Source: Gracilaria domingensis (Eukaryota; Rhodophyta; Florideophyceae; Gracilariales; Gracilariaceae). From it: DNA of 64,000 nt. Positions within the stretch are counted from its first letter, which is position 1. The number at the start of each line of letters is the position of its first letter. The notes below the pieces were generated by a model, which saw nothing but the letters and a program-made list of their open reading frames with translations, was not told the DNA's origin and searched no databases. The stretch covers positions 310,001 through 374,000 of the forward strand of contig VCMS01000030.1 in assembly GCA_022539475.1 (NCBI GenBank). Direction: 5' to 3'. Position numbers and translations under genes: made by a program. Positions 29,393-38,090 of this stretch are shown one piece after another.

Positions 29393-30134
29393 TCATCCCT
29401 CGTCGTCCGAAAGTAGCTTCATGGCATCCAAGACGTCTTGCAGAATCAACGCAGCAGCGCCCTACCAAAAAGAACAAGTAAATGTTGTGTCAGCTAAATG
29501 CGTTTCCATTAGGCACAAGGGAGTGACAAGTCCGTCCTTTACGAGTGTAATGTGACTGAGCACTTACCGCGTCTACTCTTCGTTTCCTCAACGCGCTGTT
29601 GTTGCGTTCACCCTTTTTGGCGCTTGACATGAACTCATCCTTTGCTATAACTGTCGTGAAACACTCGTCCCAGTAAGCAATAGCACGAAACCCACTTTCA
29701 CCCAGTACTCGATGCGAATACAAACGGACAAATTCTTGCAACGCCCGGCATTCCGCCCCATGTGGAGCGCGCGGCATGCCGACCACAGCGCAGCTCACCT
29801 GAGATTCCCTGGCCAACAGTCGAAGCCGTTGCACATCAGACAAAACGCTTCGCCGGCGAAACGCGCTGTGAGGAAATGAGACTAATCGCGCATCATCGGA
29901 CAAGGCCAAACCGATGTGGCGCGTGCCGACGTCCATTCCAAGCATAGGGCCGTTGCTTTGCTTTGCGTGAGTGCAAAACTGCTGCAGTTCAGATCTTATC
30001 ATGCCATGTGCCACTCCGATCAAGTTAAATACTTTCATCACGTCAGTCCAGCCGTACCCTTGTGCGACAGTGCGCTTTCGAAAAACTTTGTGCAGCCTGT
30101 AATGGCACGAATATACAATGGTGCGACGGTACAT
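29393..30134 (-). CDS. YqgF/RuvX-like Holliday-junction-resolvase-fold protein, organelle-targeted, two exons
   Basis: Exon 1 is 29568-30134 and exon 2 is 29393-29461; the 106-nt intron (29462-29567) has donor GCG|GTAAGT and acceptor TTTTTGGTAG. The spliced protein is 211 residues. The RNase-H-like core begins LGMDVGTRHIGLALSD (first catalytic Asp), then FPHSAFRRR, CAVVGMPRAPHG, AYWDECFTT with the conserved acidic pair, and RKRRVDA joined by splicing to GAAALILQDVLD, the family's C-terminal motif with the last catalytic Asp. Bacterial YqgF processes the 3' end of pre-16S rRNA. A roughly 60-residue N-terminal extension rich in Arg/Lys points to plastid or mitochondrial import. A start at the internal MKVFNLIG is also possible. 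The splice is very well supported by the completed domain. Confidence 0.85.
29462..29567 (-). other. Spliceosomal intron in the YqgF-like gene
   Basis: A 106-nt phase-0 intron with a perfect GTAAGT donor and a TTCTTTTTGGTAG acceptor. Without splicing the last catalytic part of the domain is lost; with splicing the family C-terminus is restored. Confidence 0.85.
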
Positions 30135-30633
30135 AGATCGTTAACTACACGCACTTTTTGATGCAGATTCGAGTCGGTACTTGCATCTACCTTCCGTACT
30201 CTGAAGGGGTCCTTGAGTGAAGGTATCCTGTATTCACAGCAGAAAAAATATTGAGCTGAGAACTCGGTCTCATTATGTACTTTCGTTCGAAATACGAATG
30301 TAAGCCTCGTCAAGGCCGGACTCAAGGCCGCACGTAGTGTCCATACCCCCCCCCCCCCCCCCCCCCCTCCCTTTTCCTAGATTCCCAGAGATAATACCTC
30401 GTGTCATTCAGAGACAAAACCAACTCGCTTTCCGGGACGTCTTCTATGTGCTGCGGCAACAGTGTTGCCGTGCTACCGTTCATACAAGCGTAGATATTTT
30501 TAACTTTGAGGATCACAATGGATGCATCACGTGCACGCTAGGATACGAAGGGTAGGCTATCATAAGGATAGAAGGCTAACCATCAGTTCACATTGGTGGC
30601 TCACGAGAACCAAATGTAGCCCTTCGCACTGAT
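30135..30633. other. Intergenic region with a poly-C tract
   Basis: About 500 bases upstream of the YqgF-like gene and downstream of the HEAT-like gene. It holds an approximately 24-base poly-C run near 30345-30367. No gene is recognised. Confidence 0.4.
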
Positions 30634-31614
30634 TCACGGCTCCAAAAGTCTCCCCATTTTGTGCGTTTCACTCTGTTTCAAGTCAAGAACGCGGACGAAG
30701 CCTAGATTTCTCCTCGCGACCGAAAGTAGAACTTGCCGAAGCTCTTCCACGTCCTTCCCTTCCCCTCTATTTTTCATTTCAGTTTCGTATAGTCGGCGTC
30801 TAAGGAACGTTTGAACAATTGCATATGTTCTAAGTGAGTAACAGGGGATTTCCCCTAAGATTCGGAACAGATCAGCACGAGTGGCAACCGAATGGTATCT
30901 AGTGAGCATGGCTCGAACGCATTTTTCTGATAGCTTCAACTCGTGCTGTGCAGGTGCTATTCTTGACATTCCACTCAAGGCATCTTTAGCAACTCGAGCA
31001 TCTCCGTCACGCAAAAGTTGTTGCAAAAGAGAAAAAGCTGTCTCTGCAATTCCACGATGATCTTGTGCGACCAACGTCACCAGAACATCTGAAGTGGCAC
31101 TCCGCAAACAGCGCTCCTCATGCTCCGCACAATCCCGCAACACATCCTCGTAGTCAAACGTTTCCAGCGGAATTGTAGGAGAAGGATGAATGCCAAGAGC
31201 TCTCCGCACAAGGTCTGCGGGAACATAACCCCGCTGAAGTAAACCATTGAAGATCTTTAGCGCAAAAACTTTTAGTTTTATGCTAGACTCTAGAGGGATA
31301 TGTTGTAGAAGCAATTCGAATAAGGGTTGAGAACGCCGATTGCCTATGGCTCCTATGACGGCGTATCTGATGTCTTCGCTTCCATTCTTCAACGAGTGCT
31401 GCAGGATACTCTCTGGACATTGAGGAACTGACAATGCCAAACACCGCACTGAAACCTCTGGGTCTTCCTGAATTACGAGCTTCAGCAAAGCTTCAAACGC
31501 CTTTTGCTGAGAAAACGACAGCTCGGACGCTTCTGCGAGAGAAATGGAATATTTCTGCAGGGCCGTTAGACGAGCTTGCGGATCAGGAGAGAATATTTCT
31601 TTCGAAGGAAGCAT
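30634..31614 (-). CDS. HEAT/ARM-like helical repeat protein
   Basis: A 326-residue, all-helical protein of unknown function. Repeated helix pairs are visible, for example AFEALLKLVIQEDPEVSVRC, SEDIRYAVIGAIGNR, IKLKVFALKIFNGLLQRG and LQQLLRDGDARVAKDALSGM; the D-x-x-V and D-A-R-V spacing is typical of HEAT repeats. There is a faint resemblance to the Integrator subunit INTS4, but no diagnostic motif, so I do not name it. The start is the ATG at 31614. There is no signal peptide or membrane segment. It is divergent from the first UBR7-like gene about 730 bases away. The protein is probably a scaffold or adaptor. Confidence 0.65.
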   Translation of the reverse strand: MLPSKEIFSPDPQARLTALQKYSISLAEASELSFSQQKAFEALLKLVIQEDPEVSVRCLALSVPQCPESILQHSLKNGSEDIRYAVIGAIGNRRSQPLFELLLQHIPLESSIKLKVFALKIFNGLLQRGYVPADLVRRALGIHPSPTIPLETFDYEDVLRDCAEHEERCLRSATSDVLVTLVAQDHRGIAETAFSLLQQLLRDGDARVAKDALSGMSRIAPAQHELKLSEKCVRAMLTRYHSVATRADLFRILGEIPCYSLRTYAIVQTFLRRRLYETEMKNRGEGKDVEELRQVLLSVARRNLGFVRVLDLKQSETHKMGRLLEP

Positions 31615-32346
31615 TGCTCACGTCGATGAGCAGGAATGATTGTAAAAGAACGTACAAGATACTGCGACCATAGCGGCTAAAGAATCCCTCGCACCTGGTC
31701 TGCTCGCAGCCCCTGGTTTGGAAGCGTGGACATGCTCTGGGACAAGGTATCTACCGTTGGTACCTTCGGTATAATCTTGGCCCTGCATGGTGCAGCGTCT
31801 GCGCTCCAGACTCTGCAGAGGACATATTGGCCCATATTTTCACCCTATCTATCTATTGTTGCGATTATTAACCTGGCGAAAATAGATCTTTTGAGATCCA
31901 TCATGGATCTCAAAACATCTACTTTCGCTTGATGTGCAACGCGGCACGCTTTGCAGGCTTTGCATGCTGCATCATTATTCGTGTCCCATCGTAACCCCTA
32001 ATAACCTTCATACGAAGAGTGCTCCTATGCGCTAGCCTATAGAGGGACAACTTGAATAGCTCATCCCCAATGCAAGTCTTCTTCACTCCTTTCCTTTGTG
32101 CCCCTGAGTAACACTCTTTATCTCTGTCTGTGGAGCTTTCTTTCGTGGAACAACTCGCGAGATTGTTGCTCTGTCAAACGAAGAGAAGCGTAAGCCGCAT
32201 AGGCAAGGAACTTTTGAAAACTTTCCCGGTGCTTTTCACGTGAGCTGGAAGAACGATCGCAGTTTTATCTTTTTCCGACTACGGATCTTTACCTCTAGGT
32301 TCAATACATCTCATCGGAGAAGGGACAGAACCAATCTGTAAGCGAA
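31615..32346. other. Divergent intergenic region
   Basis: About 730 bases between the divergent HEAT-like and UBR7-like genes, presumably with both promoters. Only short unconserved frames are present. Confidence 0.35.
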
Positions 32347-33465
32347 ATGACCCAAGGTCGGCGACGACAAGGTCGCAAAGCATCGAGACCATGCACGTAT
32401 GAGCTCGGTTATGTCCGGCAGGATTTATACGCCTGCCGAAAATGCACGCGGGAGGCCAATGGTGTGCTGTCAGGATTTTGTCGCGGATGTCGAGAAACGT
32501 GCCACGCGAGTCATCCGGATGAAGTTTTCGAACTGTACACGAAAAGAAGCTTTCGTTGTGACTGTGGTAACAAGCGTGCAAAGAATGTATGCTCCCTGTT
32601 CCCGAACAAAGATGATTTCAATATGGAAAACCAACATTCGTACTCCCACAACTTTGTTGGCAATTACTGTCGTTGCGATAGCGAGTATGACTATCGGCTG
32701 GCGATGGCACAGTGTGCGATGTGCGAGGATTGGTTTCATGAGAAATGTTACACCCTCGATGCCCTCGGTCGAAAGCGAACGAGTCCGTATGACATGGAGT
32801 ACGAGCTCACGTGCAAGGATTGTGTCAAAACACTGCCAGTGCTTGCAGAATACTACGAGTTGCTATCTGTGTGGAAGAAGAAAGTGTATGTTAGGAAACC
32901 TAAAGGAGAACGATGTGTTCGTCCAAACAACGTGAGCGTCGTAACAAAGGCAGGAAGTGTAGACTACATGTGGCGTCCTGGTTTCCGCTCCTATCTATGT
33001 CGATGCAAAGATTGCATGGAACTCTATCGATCAAGCAAAGTTTTGTATATTGTGGATAGAAATGATTTCGTTTCACCTGCTTCCGAGGACGAAGAAAGTG
33101 AAGGCTATGTTGAACAAGAAGATCATGATGACGACGATGATGAAGAAATCATAGCTGTTGAAGAAGTCAGTGAGTCTGAGTCATCAGCTCCGAAAGCATT
33201 TGATGAAGGCGAACGTATTCCACGAAGGCCTCGTCAATTGAACAAGCCGGCCCCTCCGCAGAAACCTATCCAAGAGCCGAAGAAACCAAGACAGGGAAAT
33301 GAAGCCCTCGGAGTGCATGAAATCATGAACATTCGTAGAAGGATCACAGATTTTCTTAGAGAGGCTATACAGACGAATGGTGGTAATCTCAATCGGGCCT
33401 CTCTACTATCGTACATGTCGGAATTGAAGGCAGAACTACTTTCTGAAGCTGCGGAAAGAATATGA
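32347..33465 (+). CDS. UBR7: UBR7-like UBR-box/PHD protein, copy 1
   Basis: A 372-residue protein of the UBR7 family, putative E3 ubiquitin ligases. The N-terminal UBR box has the Cys/His pattern YACRKCTREANGVLSGFCRG, CRETCHASHPDEVFELYTKR and FRCDCGN, with CSLFPNKDDFN and HNFVGNYCRC. It is followed by a PHD-like finger (MAQCAMCEDWFHEKCYTLD and onward to LTCKDCVKTLPVL) and the family's C-terminal block VDYMWRPGFRSYLCRCKDC...LYIVDRNDF. An acidic stretch follows, then a basic Pro-rich tail with MNIRRRITDFLREAIQTNGG. Start at ATG 32347. In plants and mammals UBR7 acts on chromatin. A second full-length copy lies on the other strand at 44779-45903. The acidic linker is the main difference between the two. 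Confidence 0.88.
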   Translation: MTQGRRRQGRKASRPCTYELGYVRQDLYACRKCTREANGVLSGFCRGCRETCHASHPDEVFELYTKRSFRCDCGNKRAKNVCSLFPNKDDFNMENQHSYSHNFVGNYCRCDSEYDYRLAMAQCAMCEDWFHEKCYTLDALGRKRTSPYDMEYELTCKDCVKTLPVLAEYYELLSVWKKKVYVRKPKGERCVRPNNVSVVTKAGSVDYMWRPGFRSYLCRCKDCMELYRSSKVLYIVDRNDFVSPASEDEESEGYVEQEDHDDDDDEEIIAVEEVSESESSAPKAFDEGERIPRRPRQLNKPAPPQKPIQEPKKPRQGNEALGVHEIMNIRRRITDFLREAIQTNGGNLNRASLLSYMSELKAELLSEAAERI

Positions 33466-33616
33466 CTTCAGGGTACATAAAATATCTGAACTATACAATT
33501 GTCTGCTGACATGGGAGTGTGTCTTGGTGTCAACCCTTTCAAGCCAAACCTGAATATAACCCATAAGTGCCAAGAACTCGATTGGCGTTGAAATACCATT
33601 GGTATATAGCATTCGT

Positions 33617-33910
33617 TAGTTTTCTTCCTGTGACTGCAAACTGTGCATCAAGTGCATCAAGTTCTGCACACTTCAAGGTTCTGCTGAACTTACATGTACT
33701 AGATGTCGAACGATACTTGCTATTAACTCAAGGCTCGGTGGTGTCTGTCGGGCATACAATAGAGCTTTCGTATTCTTGCGAATTCTTGAGTCCGGGCTGG
33801 TTCATCGCTGCGGTCTTGGTTTCTGAATTCGCTCTAAACAATAAAAGTATTCACGCTCCATAACGAGGTCTCCAAGGGCTCATTATTCGGCCAACCAAAG
33901 AAGCTAGTCA
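33617..33910 (-). pseudogene. Decayed fragment of the ARMC8 gene
   Basis: This stretch aligns, in the same strand orientation, with 38910-39190 inside the intact ARMC8 gene. Shared blocks include CTGCAAACTGTGCATCAAG versus CCGCAAACAGAGCATCAAG, then near-identical GTCTTGGTTTCTGAATYCGC segments about 180 bases further on. There are many substitutions and small indels, and the frame is broken, so it cannot code. It lies just 150 bases beyond the first UBR7-like gene. Confidence 0.72.
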
Positions 33911-34439
33911 TCACTGATATGTTGCTAGTTGTGGTGCAAGTTCATTTTCCTTCCTGTACCTGCAACTTCGTTTGTTCCATTTTAGTGATAGGGCCGTCAA
34001 GTAGCGATATCATAGAACGGATTCAGTTACCACTCCGCGACCAGGTGAAGACGGAAATCGATATGTTGGATGTGAAGTTCAAGTTGAAAGTCCCTACTAG
34101 CCGTGCTAGAGTTTATTCAAGACTCTGCAAGAGCCAGAAAAGCAGAGGTTTTGTCGGCACAATTCTACACCGCTATAGTTTGACGAAAGCCTTCTAGGTT
34201 GTCGGGGGTCCTTAGCAAACCCCACAGCAACGAGCGATACTGGCAGCCGTTCGGAGACTGCGCAACCGGACCAAGGGTGTCGTTCGCTTCTTCTTGGATT
34301 CATTTGCATTGGTTTGTGCGTTGCCAGGAAATCTTGGAAAGCAATGCAGTACGCTGCAACAACTAGCATTTGAACTGAACGTGCGTACTGCACAATCTAC
34401 GTCGCATGGGTGTAAAGACACTGTGGCGTTGAGCAAAAT
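33911..34439. repeat. Unassigned repeat-rich stretch
   Basis: About 530 bases between the ARMC8 fragment and the first clear retroelement piece. It includes the segment 34178-34245 (GACGAAAGCCTTCTAGGTTG, then TCGGGGGTCCTTAGC), which recurs in reverse complement at 35352-35410 and more diverged at 36120-36180. Confidence 0.5.
34178..34245 (+). repeat. Dispersed repeat, copy A
   Basis: Closely matches the reverse complement of 35352-35410; both contain ACGAAAGCCTT, TAGGTTGT and CTTAGCAAACCCCAC in the same order. A third, poorer copy lies at 36120-36180 on the minus strand. They are probably part of the retroelement family of this region. Confidence 0.7.
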
Positions 34440-34960
34440 GAAACTGTTGATGGATTGGTGAAGAGTGTCCTGTCAATTCCTCTTTTATTGCAAGTGCAAG
34501 TTCCGGTAGACTATTCCGATGTGCGAGCGATCTTGCGATGCAGAGCAAAAAGCAAATCCGTCGCTCAACACTGCCTGGAAGGCATAGGCGACTTTCGCGA
34601 AGCAAGAAAGGGAGAAGTTGTGCTTGCGCAGTTCTCTACGGGACGTGTCTCACAGCTACATCCTGTATCTTAATACGTGAACAAGAAGATTCTTCGGTGC
34701 GAATGTGGTGTTCATGTGCACAAAGACGTACAACACGTACAATTTCGGTGCCCGCACACAAACAATTCCCGTAGAGAAGAACTTCCCGCAATAGGCGAAA
34801 GAAAAGACAAAACAATGATAGACATGATTAGGCAGTGGCCGTCAAAGTTTTTGGCCTTTTTGGAAGAGAGAGCTACATCTAAAAGGGTGAGCTCTCCCAC
34901 TACTTCGAAATAAGGAATAGAGGACCCCACTAAAGAAGAAGAAGAAGGAACCCCACAAGA
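34440..34960 (+). mobile_element. Non-LTR retrotransposon 3' end, fragment 1
   Basis: Two short frames carry the C-terminal part of a LINE-type polyprotein: RKGEVVLAQFSTGRVSQLHP, then, after a frame break, ILRCECGVHVHKDVQHVQF with RCPHTN, a Cys-x-Cys...His...Cys cluster typical of the region behind the RNase H domain. The tail TAAAGAAGAAGAAGAAG at 34931-34947 looks like the element's 3' simple repeat. Truncated and non-functional. Confidence 0.7.
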
Positions 34961-35029
34961 GACGAGGAATTAGCGTAACGTGCTCGCACTAAACAATAAC
35001 TGCACCGCCCACGTTCCGTTTCTTCATCC

Positions 35030-35190
35030 TGTGGCGTTCTCTTCTTCTTTAATGCTGTAGCTTCCTTTTTGCAAAAAAGCGTATTGAGATGCTACCCGAA
35101 TCACTATGAAGAGAGGAAGGCCGAGGTAATTCTAGCTCAGTTCTCAACGGGGCACGTCTCTTCTCTTTACCCGGTAGCTGCAAATATTGC
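35030..35190. mobile_element. Retrotransposon fragment 2 (opposed pieces)
   Basis: A reversed tail (CTTCTTCTTTAATG, 35041-35054) abuts a forward piece encoding RKAEVILAQFSTGHVSSLYP (about 35112-35171). The same peptide occurs in the neighbouring fragments. Confidence 0.55.
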
Positions 35191-35317
35191 CACGTAGTCT
35201 TTCTTTCTTGCGGAGTCGATGTGAAAAAAGACGCAAACCACGTTCCGTTTCGATCCCGCCTTACGAACGCATCACGACGAAACGAACTACCCTCCCAGCG
35301 AGAGCGACAAGACTTCT

Positions 35318-35410
35318 ACTTCTTCTTTATTGTGAGTACGTTCCTCTAATGACTCGTATCGTGTGGGGTTTGCTAAGAACCCCGTACAACCTATAAGGCT
35401 TTCGTTAAAA
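35318..35410 (-). repeat. Dispersed repeat, copy B, with reversed element tail
   Basis: Begins with the reversed tail ACTTCTTCTTTATT (35318-35331) and continues into the reverse complement of copy A at 34178-34245. Confidence 0.65.
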
Positions 35411-35514
35411 TGTTACACGGACTACAGGTATGTAGCCGCGTTACGCACGTTGAGCAGCTGAGAGTTATTCTAAGAGAGCATTAGATCTCTAAAGTGTTCT
35501 CTTCTGCCGGAGCA

Positions 35515-35665
35515 TTTCGTGACAAGACAAATCAGTGATAGATACGATCAAGCAATGGCCGTCAAAGTTTTTGACCTTTCTTAGAAGAGAGAACAATCTC
35601 TAGATGAGTAGTTTTCCTGTTGCCTCGGAATAAGGGGCAACAGACCAAAGTAAAGAAGAGGAAGT
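35515..35665 (+). mobile_element. Retrotransposon 3' end, fragment 3
   Basis: Bases 35521-35600 match 34801-34880 closely (shared GCAATGGCCGTCAAAGTTTT-like block), and the fragment ends with the tail TAAAGAAGAGGAAG at 35651-35664. It encodes the LINE C-terminus in decayed form. Confidence 0.7.
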
Positions 35666-35666
35666 A

Positions 35667-36120
35667 TTGAGATGCAATTGTGGCATGAGTGTTAAGAAGG
35701 GTGAAGAACATTTTGTTTTTCGGTGCCCTTTGACAAACGCGCCGCGAAGACAGGAAATTCCAGTACTAGCACAACGCCGCGAATTGAGTTTGCTTACGTT
35801 GGCAAGAGGATATCCTCATCACGTTCTTAGCCTTCTTAGCAAGAGAAAACTATTTGTACACAGTTTTACTTTAGCCCCGTACTTGGCGGTTAGGGTCCGC
35901 ATTAAGAAAGAAGAGATATCGAAAGGGGAAGTAGATGTAGAGACCCTGCGAAAAGCCGAAGTGACACTTTTGCAGTTCTTCACTGATTACATGCACATTT
36001 TGCACCCAAATACTTTTTACTTCGACGACAAGATACAGGGTTGCAACTGTGGGACAAGTCGTACGATGTCCACTCCACTCTTCTTCTTCTTCTTTATTAT
36101 GAGCGCGTTACATTAATTAC
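35667..36120 (+). mobile_element. Retrotransposon 3' end, fragment 4
   Basis: A 149-codon open frame with LRCNCGMSVKKGEEHFVFRC-type Cys/His cluster (MRCNCGMSVKKGEEH, FVFRCPLTNAPRR), followed by a nested second piece RKAEVTLLQFFTDYMHILHP and CNCGTS, and then a reversed tail TTCTTCTTCTTCTTTATTA at 36081-36099. It is the longest coding remnant here but still only the C-terminus of a LINE polyprotein. Confidence 0.68.
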
Positions 36121-37566
36121 TCGTACCGCGAGGGGCTATAATGAGAAATAAGCAAGCCCCCAGCAACCTATAATACCTCTCCAGGAAAGTCTAGTCACTG
36201 GCTGCAAACTTACAACCGTGTTACGCTCACTTCATGACTACATTAGTCTCCCGGAAAAGAATTAGACCTCTAAGGTTGTCTCGTCTGCCAGATCATTTCG
36301 TCACCGTCGATTATCGCCGTTTCATCTTTTGCTTTATCTCTTATCCACTTCAGTCATCCTCTCTGAGCTCGTCGGCTAAGGGGCACACCACGACAAGGCG
36401 ATCAGCACGTGCCTCTCTTTGCCTTACAAGAGGTTATGTCGGCATTCCTTCACTCAGTTCTCATTTCATTCGCGAAACCAGATGAAAGAACAGCCAGTCG
36501 CTTCACATCGTTCTCCGACCCTGGGCAGGTGCGTAACAGAATCTCCGAGAAAAACCCTGGAGAAAACCCCCACATGGTTGCCTCCGTTGGAGTATTCACT
36601 CCATGAGGGGGGAAAGCCAGGGAAAACAACGGCAAGATCGTTCTCCGATGGTCGGCTCGTGGCCTGCTGTTTGCGTGCAGCTAGTCGGGGGTCTTTTGAC
36701 GACGTACCACCCAGGTCCGTGAGGGCGATCGGCGAGTTGACCGATCGCCTGGTCGAGTTTAGCGACATCCCTAGTCCGGGGAGGCGGTCGGTGCGCCGAT
36801 CACCTATGCGAGTTTAACGACTTCCCGAGTCTGTGGCAGCGATCGGTGCGCCAATCACTGGGGCGAGTTTAACGACATCCCGGGTCGTCCACTCCACAAG
36901 GCAGCTTCTTTGTTTCGGACAACGAGCCCCAATTCCTAGGTCGAGGTAGAACTTTCGTTAAAGTTCTCTCTCGTCAGGGAGGCCAGCAATCTATGCTGAT
37001 TTCTCTAATCAGTTCTTAGAGACTCAAATTTTGTCGTACTACTATTGGAGGGAGTGTTTCTCGGCGAGAGGCGTTAGTCAAACAATGCATCTTCTTTCTT
37101 TATTTTGGACGGTAGTTCCTTATTACTAAACTACAGTAAGCCTTCCTAAAGAGACAAAGCTTTCTCTGAAAGCTCTCTCTCTCTTTAAGAAGGTAACAAT
37201 ACATCTCGACGCGAACTAATCGCTAACGCTCAACCTACTACCAAGGGTACGTGAGCAATCAGTCAGATCTGTTTCGACTTAATTCACAAAAGTTTTGCCC
37301 TTTCTAGAAGGAGAACGCTTCAGTTAAAGCTTTACTTCAGTCTCGTGATAGAATTCGGATATCCGAAGTACCGGGGGTAAAGAAGAAGAAAGAATAATCG
37401 ATGTTAACAGTGGCCGTCGAAATTTCTGCTTGTCATAGAAGATAGGCCTACTTGCTGGTACTTCAAGTCTCCCGCTTCTCAAGCAGGAGCGGACCACATC
37501 AACGAAGATATCTGAGATTACTTCTTAACGTCAGATTATTAGTATCATCTCGTCTCTATTTGGAAG
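36121..37566. other. Repeat-field DNA without a gene
   Basis: No coding region is supported. It includes a third copy of the dispersed repeat (36120-36180, minus), the tandem 55-bp repeats, and a forward tail TAAAGAAGAAGAAAGAA at 37378-37394 followed by a decayed copy of the fragment-3 block near 37405-37445. The whole is consistent with old, nested retroelement insertions. Confidence 0.5.
36723..36892 (+). repeat. Three imperfect tandem repeats of about 55 bp with an internal hairpin
   Basis: Each unit contains GCGATCGGTGCGCCGATCAC (or a variant, with GATCGG/CCGATC able to pair), then GCGAGTTTAACGACATCCC and a GTC-rich end. The units start near 36723, 36784 and 36839. The block follows a segment with CCGAGAAAAACCCTGGAGAA, and seems part of the surrounding repeat field. 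Confidence 0.7.
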
Positions 37567-38043
37567 TCAGAGTTTTCTCGCCCAGTGGGGTATTAAATTC
37601 TTGACGGAAAGGTCTCTCCCAGCAAGGGGAGGGAAATGTTTAACAAGGGACATCTTAGGACGACATGCTTGCAGTCTTTGTTGACGCTTGTTCTGCAGCA
37701 ACACCTCAACTTTCATTTCCAGATACAAAGCTACAGCATGAAGAGACGGCACACGTTCCGTGAAGAACTACGTCATCAGCACATCAGCCTTGCTTGCGGT
37801 TCTATCGTTTGCGAGAAAGTCTGGACGGTGCTGCAGAAGCAAAACAGTTTTCTGTTTGACTGAGAGAAGCGTTTTGGCATCCCACAGATCCAGCAGGGCC
37901 TTCACTGGCCTCGGCAAAGGCAACAAAAGGCGTTCTTTCGCAATATGCACCCGCTCATTCTCGAAGATTCCACAGTGACTAGGTATCCAATCAATGTCAA
38001 CCTCATTGGAAGCGCTGAGCCTGTGAGTACAACTCCAAGGCAC
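37567..38043 (-). mobile_element. Non-LTR retrotransposon RNase H fragment, minus strand
   Basis: The frame 37768-38043 (minus) encodes EVDIDWIPSHCGIFENERVH, the RNase H motif around the conserved His (W-x-P-x-H-x-G-x-x-x-N-E). A second frame, 37567-37752, continues the decayed C-terminal part. It is oriented opposite to fragments 1-4, and stops at the 3' edge of the intact ARMC8 gene. Truncated at both ends. Confidence 0.7.
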
Positions 38044-38090
38044 ATATACTAGTATCTATGCTAACTTGCGAATATGTTTTTCTTAACCGA

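Noticed and set aside
36723-36892. CRISPR-like array
   Set aside because: Only three degenerate units, no uniform spacers, eukaryotic context; ordinary tandem repeat.
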